Made by a program: the position numbers and the translations under genes | The notes under the pieces: generated by a model | What the model was told of the DNA's origin: nothing | What the model saw: only the letters and a program-made list of their open reading frames with translations | The model's database searches: none | DNA from: Cereibacter sphaeroides | GTDB taxonomy: Bacteria; Pseudomonadota; Alphaproteobacteria; Rhodobacterales; Rhodobacteraceae | Length of the DNA: 64,000 nt | Assembly (NCBI GenBank): GCA_003243455.1 | Contig: QFQS01000003.1 | Coordinates: 434,001 to 498,000, forward strand | Reading direction: 5' to 3' | Part shown: in pieces, positions 34,144-43,471 of the stretch | How positions within the stretch are numbered: position 1 is the first letter of the stretch | Layout: every line of letters starts with the position of its first letter

Positions 34144-35342
34144 GCGGGCTTGCCTTCCGCTCTTGCAGCGCCTCAGCGGATGCGATCCGCATGCATCTTG
34201 AGGCGTGCGAAGCGGGATTTGTTCCGCCGCTTGGCCAGCGCGTGGCGATAGCGGACTATGCCGCGCAGCTTGCGCAATCCGCCTGGCTTTCGGAGGCATG
34301 GGAGGAGGGCAACCTCGTGGGGCTGGTCGCGGTCTATTGCAACGATCCTGACCGCATCCTGGCCTTCGTGTCGAATGTCAGCGTGCATCCGGATCATCGC
34401 CGCAGGGGTATTGCGCGGCACCTGCTGAGCGAGGCCATCTTCCACATCCGCGGGCGACAGTTTGCCCGCATCGAACTGCGGTCCGACATCAGGGCACCAA
34501 AGGCAGTTGCACTCTACCAGTCGATGGGTTTTGACTCGATCGGACAAGACGGGACGGCGTTGACTATGCGACTGGACCTGCAGGAGGAAATCGGAATGAC
34601 TGCACCGCGCGATTATGATGCCGAGTTTCAGGACACGGCCGATCACAAATACGCATATGACTTCGATTTCGATGTCATGCACGGGTACATGATGCGGGCC
34701 TACGAGGCGTTTCGGCGGCCCGGCAACGTGCTTGAACTGGGAAGCTACAAGGGGGATTTCACCCGTCGCCTGCTTGGAACTCATGACGATATCACCTGCG
34801 TAGAGGCGTCCGCGATGGCGGTCGATGTGGCACGAGAACGGCTGGGCGATACGGTGACGCTGGTTCATGCGCTGTTCGAGGAAGCCGAATTGCCGCAGCG
34901 GTATGACAATGTTATCCTGGCGCATGTGCTGGAGCATCTGGAAGACCCGGTCGGCACGCTGCGGCGGATCAATGATGAGTGGCTTGCCGACGGCGGGCGT
35001 TTGTTTCTGGTGTGTCCCAATGCGAATGCGCCGTCCCGCCAGATTGCGGTGAAGATGGGGCTGATCTCGCACAATGCGGCCATCACCGCGTCCGAGGCGG
35101 AACACGGGCATCGGATAACCTATTCGCTCGACACGCTGGAACGCGATGCCGTCGCGGCGGGCCTGAATGTCGTCTGCCGGTCGGGCATCTTCTTCAAGGC
35201 GCTCGCGAATTTCCAGTGGGACCGGCTTCTGAAAACCGACATCATTAGTCCAGCCTATCTAGACGGGTGCTATGCGCTGGGTCAGCAGTATCCCGACCTC
35301 TGTTCCAGCATCTATCTGATCTGCGAACGCGGGCGGACGTGA
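34140..35342 (+). CDS. GNAT acetyltransferase - SAM methyltransferase fusion
   Basis: A 400-residue two-domain protein. Residues 1-150 form a GNAT acyltransferase with the acetyl-CoA loop VSVHPDHRRRGIARHLLSEA (80-99) and the late APKAVALYQSMGF. Residues 153-400 form a class I methyltransferase with motif I VLELGSYKGDF (197-207) and AHVLEHLEDP (261-270). Met153 is preceded by a perfect AGGAGGAAA ribosome site, so the methyltransferase may also be made alone. The gene overlaps copy B of the propeller pair by 4 bases. A role in N-acylation plus methylation of an amino sugar fits the neighbours but is inference. Confidence 0.88.
   Translation: MSGLAFRSCSASADAIRMHLEACEAGFVPPLGQRVAIADYAAQLAQSAWLSEAWEEGNLVGLVAVYCNDPDRILAFVSNVSVHPDHRRRGIARHLLSEAIFHIRGRQFARIELRSDIRAPKAVALYQSMGFDSIGQDGTALTMRLDLQEEIGMTAPRDYDAEFQDTADHKYAYDFDFDVMHGYMMRAYEAFRRPGNVLELGSYKGDFTRRLLGTHDDITCVEASAMAVDVARERLGDTVTLVHALFEEAELPQRYDNVILAHVLEHLEDPVGTLRRINDEWLADGGRLFLVCPNANAPSRQIAVKMGLISHNAAITASEAEHGHRITYSLDTLERDAVAAGLNVVCRSGIFFKALANFQWDRLLKTDIISPAYLDGCYALGQQYPDLCSSIYLICERGRT
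34582..34598 (+). promoter_or_regulatory. Internal ribosome-binding site and in-frame ATG inside the fusion gene
   Basis: AGGAGGAAA (34582-34590) lies 5 bases before ATG 34596, exactly between the GNAT and methyltransferase domains and in the same frame. It would give a 248-residue free methyltransferase. Confidence 0.6.
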
Positions 35343-35472
35343 CAATGCGAATTGGTTTGCAATCCGACGGTCGATCCGGCATCCGCAGGGCCGTATTCAC
35401 GGGGCTGTGAGCGGTCACTCCGGCCAACCCTTCGGCGGTTGGCGAACAGGACCCTTCTGGTGGAGAAATTCC

Positions 35473-38400
35473 TTGAAACTGAGTGTCTGTATCGTCACCT
35501 ACAATCAGGAAAGGTTCATCGAGCAATGCATCGTCAGCGCGTTGAACCAGACGGTGTCCTTCGATTACGAGATTGTCGTGGGCGAGGACTGCTCGACTGA
35601 CGGCACGCTTGCGATCCTGGAACGGCTTGCCGCCGCACACCCGGGCGTTCTTAAGATCCGGCATCGCGCCGTGAACCTTGGTGCCGAGAAGAACTTTGAC
35701 ACTACGATCTCCGAATGCAGCGGCGAGTACATCGCCTTTCTGGAAGGCGACAACTGGTGGACCTCGCCCGACAAGCTGCAGCGGCAGGTCGAGATGCTGG
35801 ACGCGCATCCAGACATGTCGTTCTGTTTTCATCGCACGCGGTATGTCGATACGGCGGGCCGGTCCCTGCCGACGGTGATGCCACCAGAAGATCCGCCTAT
35901 GCTGTCGGGCTTCGAGTTTCTGATGCAGGAGTCGAACCCGGTGGCCTTGGGCTCGGTTGTGGCGCGCACGGCGCTGCTGTCGGGCTGGCAAGACTGGCTG
36001 GGCGGGCTGAAACTGGGCGACTGGCCGCTGTGCCTGATGCTGGGGTCGCGCGGGCGCGTCGGTTTCGTGGCGCAGGACATGTCGGTGCAGCGGGTGCATG
36101 CAGGGGGATCGTGGTCGTTCCTCAGCCCGCCGACGCAGGTCATGTACGTGCTCCAGATGCTCGACCGGGTCGCTCCGCTGCTGAATGACGCGCAACGGCA
36201 GATGCTGTTCCTGCAACGTACAGCCCGGATCAACTGGTGGTCGAAGCAGATGGTGTACGAACCATCTGTGCGGGTCGATCAGGAATTGGAAAGTCTCGGT
36301 CGGCTCAACGATCCTGCATTGGCGATCAGTCTTCTTGCCGGCATCGCCGAGACCGCCCGGATCGCGGTCGAGAGCGCCCGGATCGGGGCCAAGACCGCCC
36401 AGATCTGGATTTCCGACCTGCAAAACACGATTCAGACCGCTGTGTCAGAGCGGAACGATGCCTTGCACCGCATGGTCGACCTCGAGATGCAACTTGCAAG
36501 GGCGCGAGGACGGCCTTTTAAACAGATGCGCGACCTTCTGCGATTCAAATTGCTATCTTTTCTGTCCCGGCAGACCAAGGTCATTCCACCTCGGATGGCG
36601 GCACGTTTTGCACGAAGCGCGAATAAAAGGGATCCCAATCGATCGACGACCGGCTGGATCGGTTTGAGTCAATCAGCGAACGCGAGAACACAAAGCCTCG
36701 AGCCTGCAAAGCTTGGGAAGGATGGGTCAATCCGTTATTCAGGTAGCATCCCCGCAGATCCGACAAAGCCGACAATTCTTGTTGTCAGCCACGAAGTCGG
36801 CCGAACCGGAGCGCCGATACTCGCATTGAACATCGTCATGGAACTTGCAAAGCGATACAATGTTGTCAGTTTAGGGCTTCGGGGTGGCGATATCCTGGGC
36901 AGTTTTCGCGCTTCGTCTATCGAAGTGCATGTGGCCGACACTTTTCACCATGATGACACGCAGTATAGGGGACTGATCGAGAACCTGTGCACAACCTTCA
37001 ACTTCGCCTTTGCCATTGTAAATAGCGTCGAGTCACGTGCAGTACTGAAGCCTCTGGCAACGTTTGATATTCCTACAGTAACACTGTTGCACGAATTTGC
37101 TGCATACACGCGACCAAAGAACGCGTTTCTGGAAGTGTTCAAGTGGTCGACAGAAACTATTTTTTCCACGGAGGTCACACTTCGGAATGCGCTGCAGGAG
37201 CACCCGACCCAGCAGCCTGCGCGCCTGCATGTTCTGCCACAGGGAAAATGCGCAGTTCCGATGTCGATATCGACCGAGCCGGAGAGGCAGGCCGAGCGCG
37301 CGTGGCTTCAGAAAAGCCTGCGGCCCGATCAAAGCAGGAAGCCGTTTCTGGTACTTGGTGCGGGTGCCGTCCAGATACGAAAGGGCGTCGACCTCTTTTT
37401 GGAGACTGCGACACGGGTCATAAAGAGCCCAGGCGGGCAGAAATTTCAGTTTGCCTGGATCGGACACGGTTATGATCCGGAGCGCGACCTTGCTTACTCC
37501 GTGTACTTGCAGGATCAGATTCGCCGTGCCGGAATTGAAGAACAGGTGGTGTTTCTGCGCGAGACATCGGAGATCGAATTCGCCTATGAGCTTGCGGATG
37601 TATTCTTGCTTTCCAGCCGACTCGACCCGCTGCCAAATGTGGCTATTGACGCACTATCTGTCGGTTTGCCTGTGCTCTGTTTCAGAGAGACTACGGGCAT
37701 TGCAGACTTCTTGGTTCAGAAAGGTTTAGGGCCTTACTGCGTCGCGAATTACATTGATACTCACGATATCGCCGGGAAATTGATGGCGCTTGAGTCGTCG
37801 CCGGATCTGCGCGCGGATGTGGCGACGCAGTCCAAGGAGCTCGCCGCCGAGTATTTCAACTTCTTCGACTATGTTTCAAAAGTAGAAAGAATTGCGCTGG
37901 ATGCCGGACGGGCTTTGGAGCAGCGTGAGGATGATGCGAAGACCATTCTGGCTTCTGGACTGTTTCGTCAGGACTTCAACGTGCCCGCGTCCAGTAAAGC
38001 AAGGAAGGCCGAGGAGGCTGTGACCTACTACCTCGCTGCGACGGCGTCTGGCATTGGTAGTCGTAAACCCATGCCAGGCTTCCACCCTTATATCTACAGC
38101 CGAGAACAGCAGAATGACAGGCTGATCACGTGCGACCCGTTTGCAGACTTTATTCGGCATGAGCAGCCCGCTGGACCGTGGCTGCAGCAGGTTATCGTGG
38201 GAGGGATGGTCGGTGATCAAACTGATGCGCGGGGTGTGCCGGATGCCCTGCGTGTTGCCTTGCATATACATGCATACTACCCAGACATGCTTGATGAATT
38301 GCTCGGTCGTTTGAGTCGGAACGCATCAAAGCCTGATTTGTTTCTCAGTGTTTCGTCTGAGCGCGCTGCAGCGGAGGCAAGAAGGACGTTGCTGCCCTAT

Positions 38401-38976
38401 GCGTTGGGGCGTATCGATGTTCGCGTGGTGCCGAACGTGGGGCGGGACATTGGCCCGTTACTTACGGAGTTTGGCCCAAGTCTTGTTACTTCATATGATG
38501 TCGTAGGCCATCTCCATACTAAGAGAAGCATGGGGCTGGAAAACGCAGCATTCGTTGAGTCGTGGAACCATTTCAATCTTGAGAACATGCTAGGTGGGGC
38601 ACAAGGTGGTCGCATGGTTGACCTGATACTTTCCGAGATGGCACATGATGCCAGCATTGGAGTTGTATACCCCGACGATCCGCATCTTCTTGGGTGGGGA
38701 GGCAACCGCAAAGTTGCAGAAGAGTTGATGAGAGCGCTGGGCTCGGAGCATTTGCCGGACGCAACGAATTTTCCGGTTGGAAGCATGTTCTGGATGCGTT
38801 CGAGTTCGCTCAAACCGCTTGTCGATCTGAAGCTGACATGGGCAGATTACCCACCGGAGCCCCTCGCTTATGACGGAACGATGTTGCATGCGATCGAAAG
38901 GCTTTTCGGCCTGGTATCCGGGCTGGACGGGAAAAGAAGCGTTGTAACGAATATCCCCGGCCTGACCCGTGAATGA
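35473..38976 (+). CDS. Three-module glycosyltransferase (GT2 - GT4 - RgpF-like)
   Basis: A protein of about 1167 residues. The GT2 module (about 1-230) starts LKLSVCIVTYNQERF and has VVGEDCSTDGTL and AFLEGDNWW. A helical linker with coiled-coil character follows (about 290-345). A GT4-like module spans about 430-830 (ILVVSHEVGRTGAPILALNI; FLLSSRLDPLPNVAIDALSV). The end (about 850-1167) is RgpF-like (VALHIHAYYPDMLDEL; VVPNVGRDIGPLL; VGHLHTKRS). The TTG at 35473, with TGGAGAAA upstream, places the start at the GT2 fold; GTG 35407 is the alternative. Such proteins assemble rhamnose-rich or similar surface polysaccharides in the cytoplasm. GC falls noticeably after about 36450. Confidence 0.88.
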   Translation: MKLSVCIVTYNQERFIEQCIVSALNQTVSFDYEIVVGEDCSTDGTLAILERLAAAHPGVLKIRHRAVNLGAEKNFDTTISECSGEYIAFLEGDNWWTSPDKLQRQVEMLDAHPDMSFCFHRTRYVDTAGRSLPTVMPPEDPPMLSGFEFLMQESNPVALGSVVARTALLSGWQDWLGGLKLGDWPLCLMLGSRGRVGFVAQDMSVQRVHAGGSWSFLSPPTQVMYVLQMLDRVAPLLNDAQRQMLFLQRTARINWWSKQMVYEPSVRVDQELESLGRLNDPALAISLLAGIAETARIAVESARIGAKTAQIWISDLQNTIQTAVSERNDALHRMVDLEMQLARARGRPFKQMRDLLRFKLLSFLSRQTKVIPPRMAARFARSANKRDPNRSTTGWIGLSQSANARTQSLEPAKLGKDGSIRYSGSIPADPTKPTILVVSHEVGRTGAPILALNIVMELAKRYNVVSLGLRGGDILGSFRASSIEVHVADTFHHDDTQYRGLIENLCTTFNFAFAIVNSVESRAVLKPLATFDIPTVTLLHEFAAYTRPKNAFLEVFKWSTETIFSTEVTLRNALQEHPTQQPARLHVLPQGKCAVPMSISTEPERQAERAWLQKSLRPDQSRKPFLVLGAGAVQIRKGVDLFLETATRVIKSPGGQKFQFAWIGHGYDPERDLAYSVYLQDQIRRAGIEEQVVFLRETSEIEFAYELADVFLLSSRLDPLPNVAIDALSVGLPVLCFRETTGIADFLVQKGLGPYCVANYIDTHDIAGKLMALESSPDLRADVATQSKELAAEYFNFFDYVSKVERIALDAGRALEQREDDAKTILASGLFRQDFNVPASSKARKAEEAVTYYLAATASGIGSRKPMPGFHPYIYSREQQNDRLITCDPFADFIRHEQPAGPWLQQVIVGGMVGDQTDARGVPDALRVALHIHAYYPDMLDELLGRLSRNASKPDLFLSVSSERAAAEARRTLLPYALGRIDVRVVPNVGRDIGPLLTEFGPSLVTSYDVVGHLHTKRSMGLENAAFVESWNHFNLENMLGGAQGGRMVDLILSEMAHDASIGVVYPDDPHLLGWGGNRKVAEELMRALGSEHLPDATNFPVGSMFWMRSSSLKPLVDLKLTWADYPPEPLAYDGTMLHAIERLFGLVSGLDGKRSVVTNIPGLTRE

Positions 38977-39063
38977 CTGGACCTGCCGGTGGAGGCTGCA
39001 CGAGACGCTGTTGGGCTGGCATTGGGGATACGGAATGAGCTTTAAGACTATTGCAGTCACAAG

Positions 39064-39978
39064 ATGAAGACACTCGTTCTAGGCGGCAATGGCTTCATCG
39101 GATCCTATGTAGTCGATGCTCTGATAGCTCAGGGCCATTCGGTCAGCGTGTTCGACCGTCAGCCAGAGCGGTTCCGACCGCCGCGCGCAGACGTGGATTA
39201 TCGCTTTGGCGACTTTTCGGATCGGATGGCGCTGATTGATGCTCTGGCCGGTACAGAGGTTGTCCTGCATCTGGTCAGCAGCACCTTCCCAGGAACGGCC
39301 GATCTGGATCCGAAGACCGATGTGCAGAACAATCTGGTGGGCACGATCAACCTGCTCGACTCGATGGTGAGCCTTGGGATCAGGCGGATCATGTTCCTGT
39401 CATCGGGTGGCACAGTTTACGGCATTCCTGAAAGCCTGCCTATTGCCGAAACCCATCCGCTGCGTCCGATCAACTCGTATGGCATCGTGAAGGTGTCGAT
39501 CGAGCATTACTTGGAGATGTATCGCCGGACTCGCGGGATTTCCCCGGTCATTGTGCGTGCCTCGAACCCCTACGGCCCGCGTCAGGCGCATACCGGAGTA
39601 CAGGGGGTGATTTCGACCTTCCTGCGCCGCGTGCTGACGGATGCGCCGATTGAGGTCTGGGGCGACGGCAGCGTGGTGCGCGATTACATCCACGTCGGCG
39701 ACCTCGCCGAACTTTGCGCGCTTGCGGCGGTAGGCGGTACCGAGGGTGCCTACAATGCCGGAAGCGGGAAGGGTACATCGATCAACGAGATCATCCGGCT
39801 TGTAGGCGAGGTGACGGGCGCAAAGATCGAAGCTGCCTATAAGCCGGGCCGTGCCATCGACGTGCCGAAGTCGGTGCTGGATGTGACGCGCGCTGCCGCC
39901 GATTTTGACTGGAGGTCAGCTACAGCGCTGCCCGAAGGCATGGCCGAGACCTGGCGCTGGCTGCAGGCGACGCACTGA
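39064..39978 (+). CDS. NAD-dependent sugar epimerase/dehydratase (GalE-like)
   Basis: An extended SDR with 304 residues. The dinucleotide-binding motif is GGNGFIG, followed by LSSGGTVYG (Ser/Thr of the active site) and SYGIVK (catalytic Tyr and Lys), then NPYGPRQ. It probably makes or epimerises a nucleotide sugar for the preceding glycosyltransferases. A 4-epimerase, a 4-reductase or a 4,6-dehydratase-related role cannot be separated from sequence alone. The gap to the GT gene is 87 bases, so it is probably the last gene of the same unit. Confidence 0.92.
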   Translation: MKTLVLGGNGFIGSYVVDALIAQGHSVSVFDRQPERFRPPRADVDYRFGDFSDRMALIDALAGTEVVLHLVSSTFPGTADLDPKTDVQNNLVGTINLLDSMVSLGIRRIMFLSSGGTVYGIPESLPIAETHPLRPINSYGIVKVSIEHYLEMYRRTRGISPVIVRASNPYGPRQAHTGVQGVISTFLRRVLTDAPIEVWGDGSVVRDYIHVGDLAELCALAAVGGTEGAYNAGSGKGTSINEIIRLVGEVTGAKIEAAYKPGRAIDVPKSVLDVTRAAADFDWRSATALPEGMAETWRWLQATH

Positions 39979-40039
39979 GCAAGCGCTGCGGTGCTGTCAG
40001 GGTAAAATTTTTGAGCGGATAGACTTGTCGCCTAGGCCG

Positions 40040-40681
40040 CTAAGTCGATGAAGGTTTGATCTGTGCAATGACCTTGACCAAACCCAAAACAGCTGCCGCT
40101 CGCGCGAAGACGGCATTGCGGAGGCTTTCCATCTCCTGCCGCTTGTCCATGGCAAAAACCGTAAATGCAGTGTTCAGATCGTTGAACAGCATCTCGCCCA
40201 GGGCGTTGACATCCACGTCGGGCTGAATTGCGCCGCGGTCCCTCAGGCCTAGGAGCAACGCCTTGACCTGCGTGCACAGAGCTTGGTCCAATTCACGATA
40301 ACGGCGCGAGAATGGCGTTTCCGGGTGTTGGATCGACATGGCCATTGCGGTGCGCCACATCTCTTTGGTCAGCCAGACCAATGAGTGATCGTAGTAGGTC
40401 GCGATCAATGTCTGCATTGCTGCAATAGGATCTGATGGGGGGTTGTCGACGACAACCGCGCCGCGGCGCAGGACCTCTTCCACCTCCATGGATACGATAG
40501 CCAGCAGGAGGTCGGCCTTGGTTTCAAAGTAATTGTAAAAGGTTCCGACAGAAACCTCGGCCATTTCGGCGATAGCGTCGATTCTGGCTGCCTCATATCC
40601 GATTTGCCCGAATAGTGTGCTGGCGGCCTCAAGGATGCTACCGTTTCGCTTGGCTTTCTGTCTTTCCCGCAATCCGAGCAT
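40040..40681 (-). CDS. TetR-family transcriptional regulator
   Basis: A repressor of 213 residues from ATG 40681 (a TTG at 40687 is also in frame; GAGG lies 8 bases before the ATG). The helix-turn-helix is at about residues 28-50 (IDAIAEMAEVSVGTFYNYFETKADLL). The C-terminal ligand domain is unremarkable. It is divergent from the PotFGHI-type operon, with a TGAACTCGTTCA palindrome between the two genes, so it probably controls that operon and itself. Confidence 0.93.
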   Translation of the reverse strand: MLGLRERQKAKRNGSILEAASTLFGQIGYEAARIDAIAEMAEVSVGTFYNYFETKADLLLAIVSMEVEEVLRRGAVVVDNPPSDPIAAMQTLIATYYDHSLVWLTKEMWRTAMAMSIQHPETPFSRRYRELDQALCTQVKALLLGLRDRGAIQPDVDVNALGEMLFNDLNTAFTVFAMDKRQEMESLRNAVFARAAAVLGLVKVIAQIKPSST

Positions 40682-40724
40682 CGCCAATCCTCAGCAATCA
40701 GAAAATTATCATTGACTGCAAAAA

Positions 40725-40736
40725 TGAACTCGTTCA
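40725..40736. promoter_or_regulatory. Candidate TetR operator
   Basis: TGAAC-TC-GTTCA is a 12-bp dyad 44 bases upstream of the tetR-type start and 51 bases upstream of the binding-protein start. A short palindrome in this place is typical of a TetR site, but binding is inferred. Confidence 0.5.
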
Positions 40737-40786
40737 ACTTTTTTCTCAACCGGTGCCAAGAAGGCCGGACCACAAGGGAGATCGTG

Positions 40787-41836
40787 ATGAATCTGAAAGC
40801 CACATGCGCCTTGGGCGCGCTTTTTGCAGGTTTTGCTGCGACGGCAACTGCCCAGGAATTGAACGCGCTGATCTGGTGCGACCATGCTGACCCGGCGCTG
40901 TTGGAGCCGTTCGAGACAGCCCACAAGGTCAAGGTCAACACCAAGGAGTTCGAGGGCACCGCTGCGGGCCTGACAATACTGGAGCAGTCGCAGCCTGGCG
41001 ACTGGGATGTCATGGTGATCGACGGCGTTGACGTTGGTCGCGCGGTCGAACGCGGGCTGCTTGCCCCCCTGCCGGACGACCAGTTGCCAACCGCTGACTT
41101 CTTTCCGCAAGTCGTGTTGGAAGCCAACAACAAGGTTGATGGCGTCACCTACGCGGTGACTGAGAAGTATGGCTACAACACTGTGGCTTACAACAAGGCC
41201 AAGGTGGACCCGGAGGATATGAAGAGCCTTAAGTCCATATGGTCGGGAAAATACGATGGCCGCATCGCCATCTACGATTACTACCTGCCGCTTCTTGGCA
41301 TCGTTGGTCTGGGACAGGGAATCAAGACCGCTGACCTGAATAAGGACGCGGTCGCCGGGCTGAAAGACCCGCTGTTCGCCCTGAAAAAAGCTTCCAAGCA
41401 AGTGTCGGATGTCGTTGCAAGCCAGACGGCACTTGCAACGGGCGAGGTGGACATCCTGCTGGGAGGCGGGGAGTGGCTGACCGCAGTGCTGAATGCAGAA
41501 AACCCTGATCTGGATTGGGTCATCCCGGAAGAGGGTGGGCTGCTATGGACGCAATCGATTGCGATGCTGAAGGATTCGACCCAGCCCGAGCTGGCGCTGG
41601 AATTCGTCAAATACATCACGTCGCCAGAAGGGCAGGCGCGTCTGGCTACCTCTTCCTGCTACTGGGGGATGCCCGCCAACAAGAAAGCGGCCGAGCAACT
41701 GAGCGATGAGCAGAAGGCCATCCTTCGCTGGGATGACCAGGACGCCTATCTGGAACGCGCACAGCTGTATCCGGTGCCGGATGCCGACACCGACGCAGCA
41801 ATGCAGGATCTCTGGACCGAGATGTTGCAGAACTGA
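40787..41836 (+). CDS. Periplasmic substrate-binding protein, PotD/PotF-like
   Basis: The receptor of a second polyamine-type importer, with 349 residues from ATG 40787 (AAGGGAG upstream; the longer frame from 40712 overlaps the operator region). The signal peptide is about residues 1-21 (ending AQE). The mature sequence opens LNALIWCDHADPALLEPFE and has VTEKYGYNTVAYNKAKV and YITSPEGQARLA, typical of polyamine or small-cation receptors. It is not a close copy of the one at 6916-7989. It is the first gene of a five-gene operon. Confidence 0.92.
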   Translation: MNLKATCALGALFAGFAATATAQELNALIWCDHADPALLEPFETAHKVKVNTKEFEGTAAGLTILEQSQPGDWDVMVIDGVDVGRAVERGLLAPLPDDQLPTADFFPQVVLEANNKVDGVTYAVTEKYGYNTVAYNKAKVDPEDMKSLKSIWSGKYDGRIAIYDYYLPLLGIVGLGQGIKTADLNKDAVAGLKDPLFALKKASKQVSDVVASQTALATGEVDILLGGGEWLTAVLNAENPDLDWVIPEEGGLLWTQSIAMLKDSTQPELALEFVKYITSPEGQARLATSSCYWGMPANKKAAEQLSDEQKAILRWDDQDAYLERAQLYPVPDADTDAAMQDLWTEMLQN

Positions 41837-41846
41837 TCGCGCGGGC

Positions 41847-42701
41847 ATGAGCATCGAGCGTATCGAGAAACGGCAGGGGGCGGCATTGGCCGCCCCTGCG
41901 CTGCTTTGGACGCTGGCGTTCTTTGTGCTGCCCTTTGCTGCAATGGTCTGGATGAGCCTTTCGCATCTGGATGGCCGGCAGGTTGTGCCGGGGCCAGATG
42001 CCGGAAACTACCTGAACATCTTCACCAATCCTGCACTGCGCAAAGGCATCTGGGTTTCGCTTCAGATCACGCTCATCGTCACGGTTGTCTCGGTGCTTCT
42101 TGCCTGGCCTCTGGCGTGGATCATCGCAACGCGCGTTCCAGAGCGGTGGCGGCGCGCGGCATTGTTGCTAGCCGTTTTGCCGTTCTGGACGTCTTATGTG
42201 GTACGATCATACTCTTGGGCGCTTGTGCTGGGCCAGCAGGGCGTCCTGATGAAGGCGCTGATCGGGCTGGGTATTTTGGCCGAGCCTATCCAGATCATGG
42301 CGACCCGCAGCGCGACCGTCATCGGTTTTGTCCATTTCTTCGTAATGTTGCTGACACTGACGATCTATTCGAACCTCATACAGATTTCACCGAACTATGC
42401 TCGTGCTGCGGAGGACCTTGGCGCGAACAGGTGGCAGGTGATCCGGCTTGTCATTTTGCCCCTGACGCTGCCGGGCGTGGTAACGGGTGCATTTCTCACC
42501 TTCGTCCTGTGCATCGGAGACTATATCACCCCGCAAATTCTGGGCGGCAACAACGAGTTGACCTTGCCGCAGTTGATCATGCTTCAACTCGGGCGGCGCG
42601 GTGATTATCCGCTGGCTTCGGCCCTGTCGGTTGTGTTGATGGGGCTTGTGACACTGGCCTATCTGGCCTGCGCGCGGTGGCTGAAGATGGAGCGGGTCTG
42701 A
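41847..42701 (+). CDS. PotB/PotH-like ABC permease
   Basis: A 284-residue six-helix permease from ATG 41847. The N-terminal helix (LLWTLAFFVLPFAAMVW) and the EAA-like loop ARAAEDLGANRWQVIRLVILP near residue 190 are clear. It is of the ordinary length, unlike the enlarged permease at 8051-9322. The stop overlaps the start of the next permease (TGATG). Confidence 0.93.
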   Translation: MSIERIEKRQGAALAAPALLWTLAFFVLPFAAMVWMSLSHLDGRQVVPGPDAGNYLNIFTNPALRKGIWVSLQITLIVTVVSVLLAWPLAWIIATRVPERWRRAALLLAVLPFWTSYVVRSYSWALVLGQQGVLMKALIGLGILAEPIQIMATRSATVIGFVHFFVMLLTLTIYSNLIQISPNYARAAEDLGANRWQVIRLVILPLTLPGVVTGAFLTFVLCIGDYITPQILGGNNELTLPQLIMLQLGRRGDYPLASALSVVLMGLVTLAYLACARWLKMERV

Positions 42702-43471
42702 TGAGACTGCTCGCTTGGGTATATCTCATAGCCATGTTCGCGTTCATCCTGATGCCAGTGGTCGTTCTGGTTGTCTTCTCGTTTCAGGATGGCCGACTTC
42801 CCGTGCCGCCGTTTCGAGGCGTGACGCTGAAATGGTACGCCGAGATATTGTCCGACCGAAACCTGATGGTTGCGCTGCTCAACTCTTTGATTGTTGCAAT
42901 TGTATCCTCGGCCATCGCGTTGCTGCTGGGGTTTCTGGCCGCCTCGGGCCTTGCCCGCGTGACCCTTCCGGGATCAGCGTTCATGTGTCTGGTGCTGATC
43001 GCGCCGATGACCGTCAGCTATCTGATCATCGGGCTTGGCTTGCTGCAGATGTTCAGCTCGATCGGCCTGCGTCCTTCGCTGTTTGCCACGGGAATCGGCC
43101 ACGTCGTCATCAACCTGCCGCTATGCTTTTCGATCATCTATGCAGCGATGGGAGAGCATCAGCGGAATGCCCTGCGCGCCGCGCGAGACCTTGGCGCACG
43201 GGAATGGCAGGTCTTGGCGTTGGTCTCGGCACCGATGCTGGCGCCAGCGCTTGGCGCCGCCTTCTTCCTGTCGGTCACCTTCAGCTGGGATGAGTTCATC
43301 ATCGCCTTCCTGCTGACCCGGTTCGACGTCACGCTGCCAGTCGAGATATGGTCGATGCTGCGTTCGGGCCTGTCGCCCAAGACCAATGCCATCGGCTCGC
43401 TGGTTTTCCTTGCGTCCGCAATAATGGTCATAGCGCTGGAACTCACGCTTTTCAGGAGGGCTCGAAAATGA
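42701..43471 (+). CDS. PotC/PotI-like ABC permease
   Basis: A 256-residue six-helix permease starting at ATG 42701, coupled to the previous gene. The loop LRAARDLGAREWQVLALVSAP near residue 160 contacts the ATPase. The 4-base overlap with the ATPase gene (ATGA) shows a translationally linked operon. Confidence 0.93.
   Translation: MRLLAWVYLIAMFAFILMPVVVLVVFSFQDGRLPVPPFRGVTLKWYAEILSDRNLMVALLNSLIVAIVSSAIALLLGFLAASGLARVTLPGSAFMCLVLIAPMTVSYLIIGLGLLQMFSSIGLRPSLFATGIGHVVINLPLCFSIIYAAMGEHQRNALRAARDLGAREWQVLALVSAPMLAPALGAAFFLSVTFSWDEFIIAFLLTRFDVTLPVEIWSMLRSGLSPKTNAIGSLVFLASAIMVIALELTLFRRARK

Noticed and set aside
35245..36423. Minus-strand frame of 392 codons opposite the large glycosyltransferase gene
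   Set aside because: The plus strand carries the GT2 motifs; the antisense product has no fold-like features.
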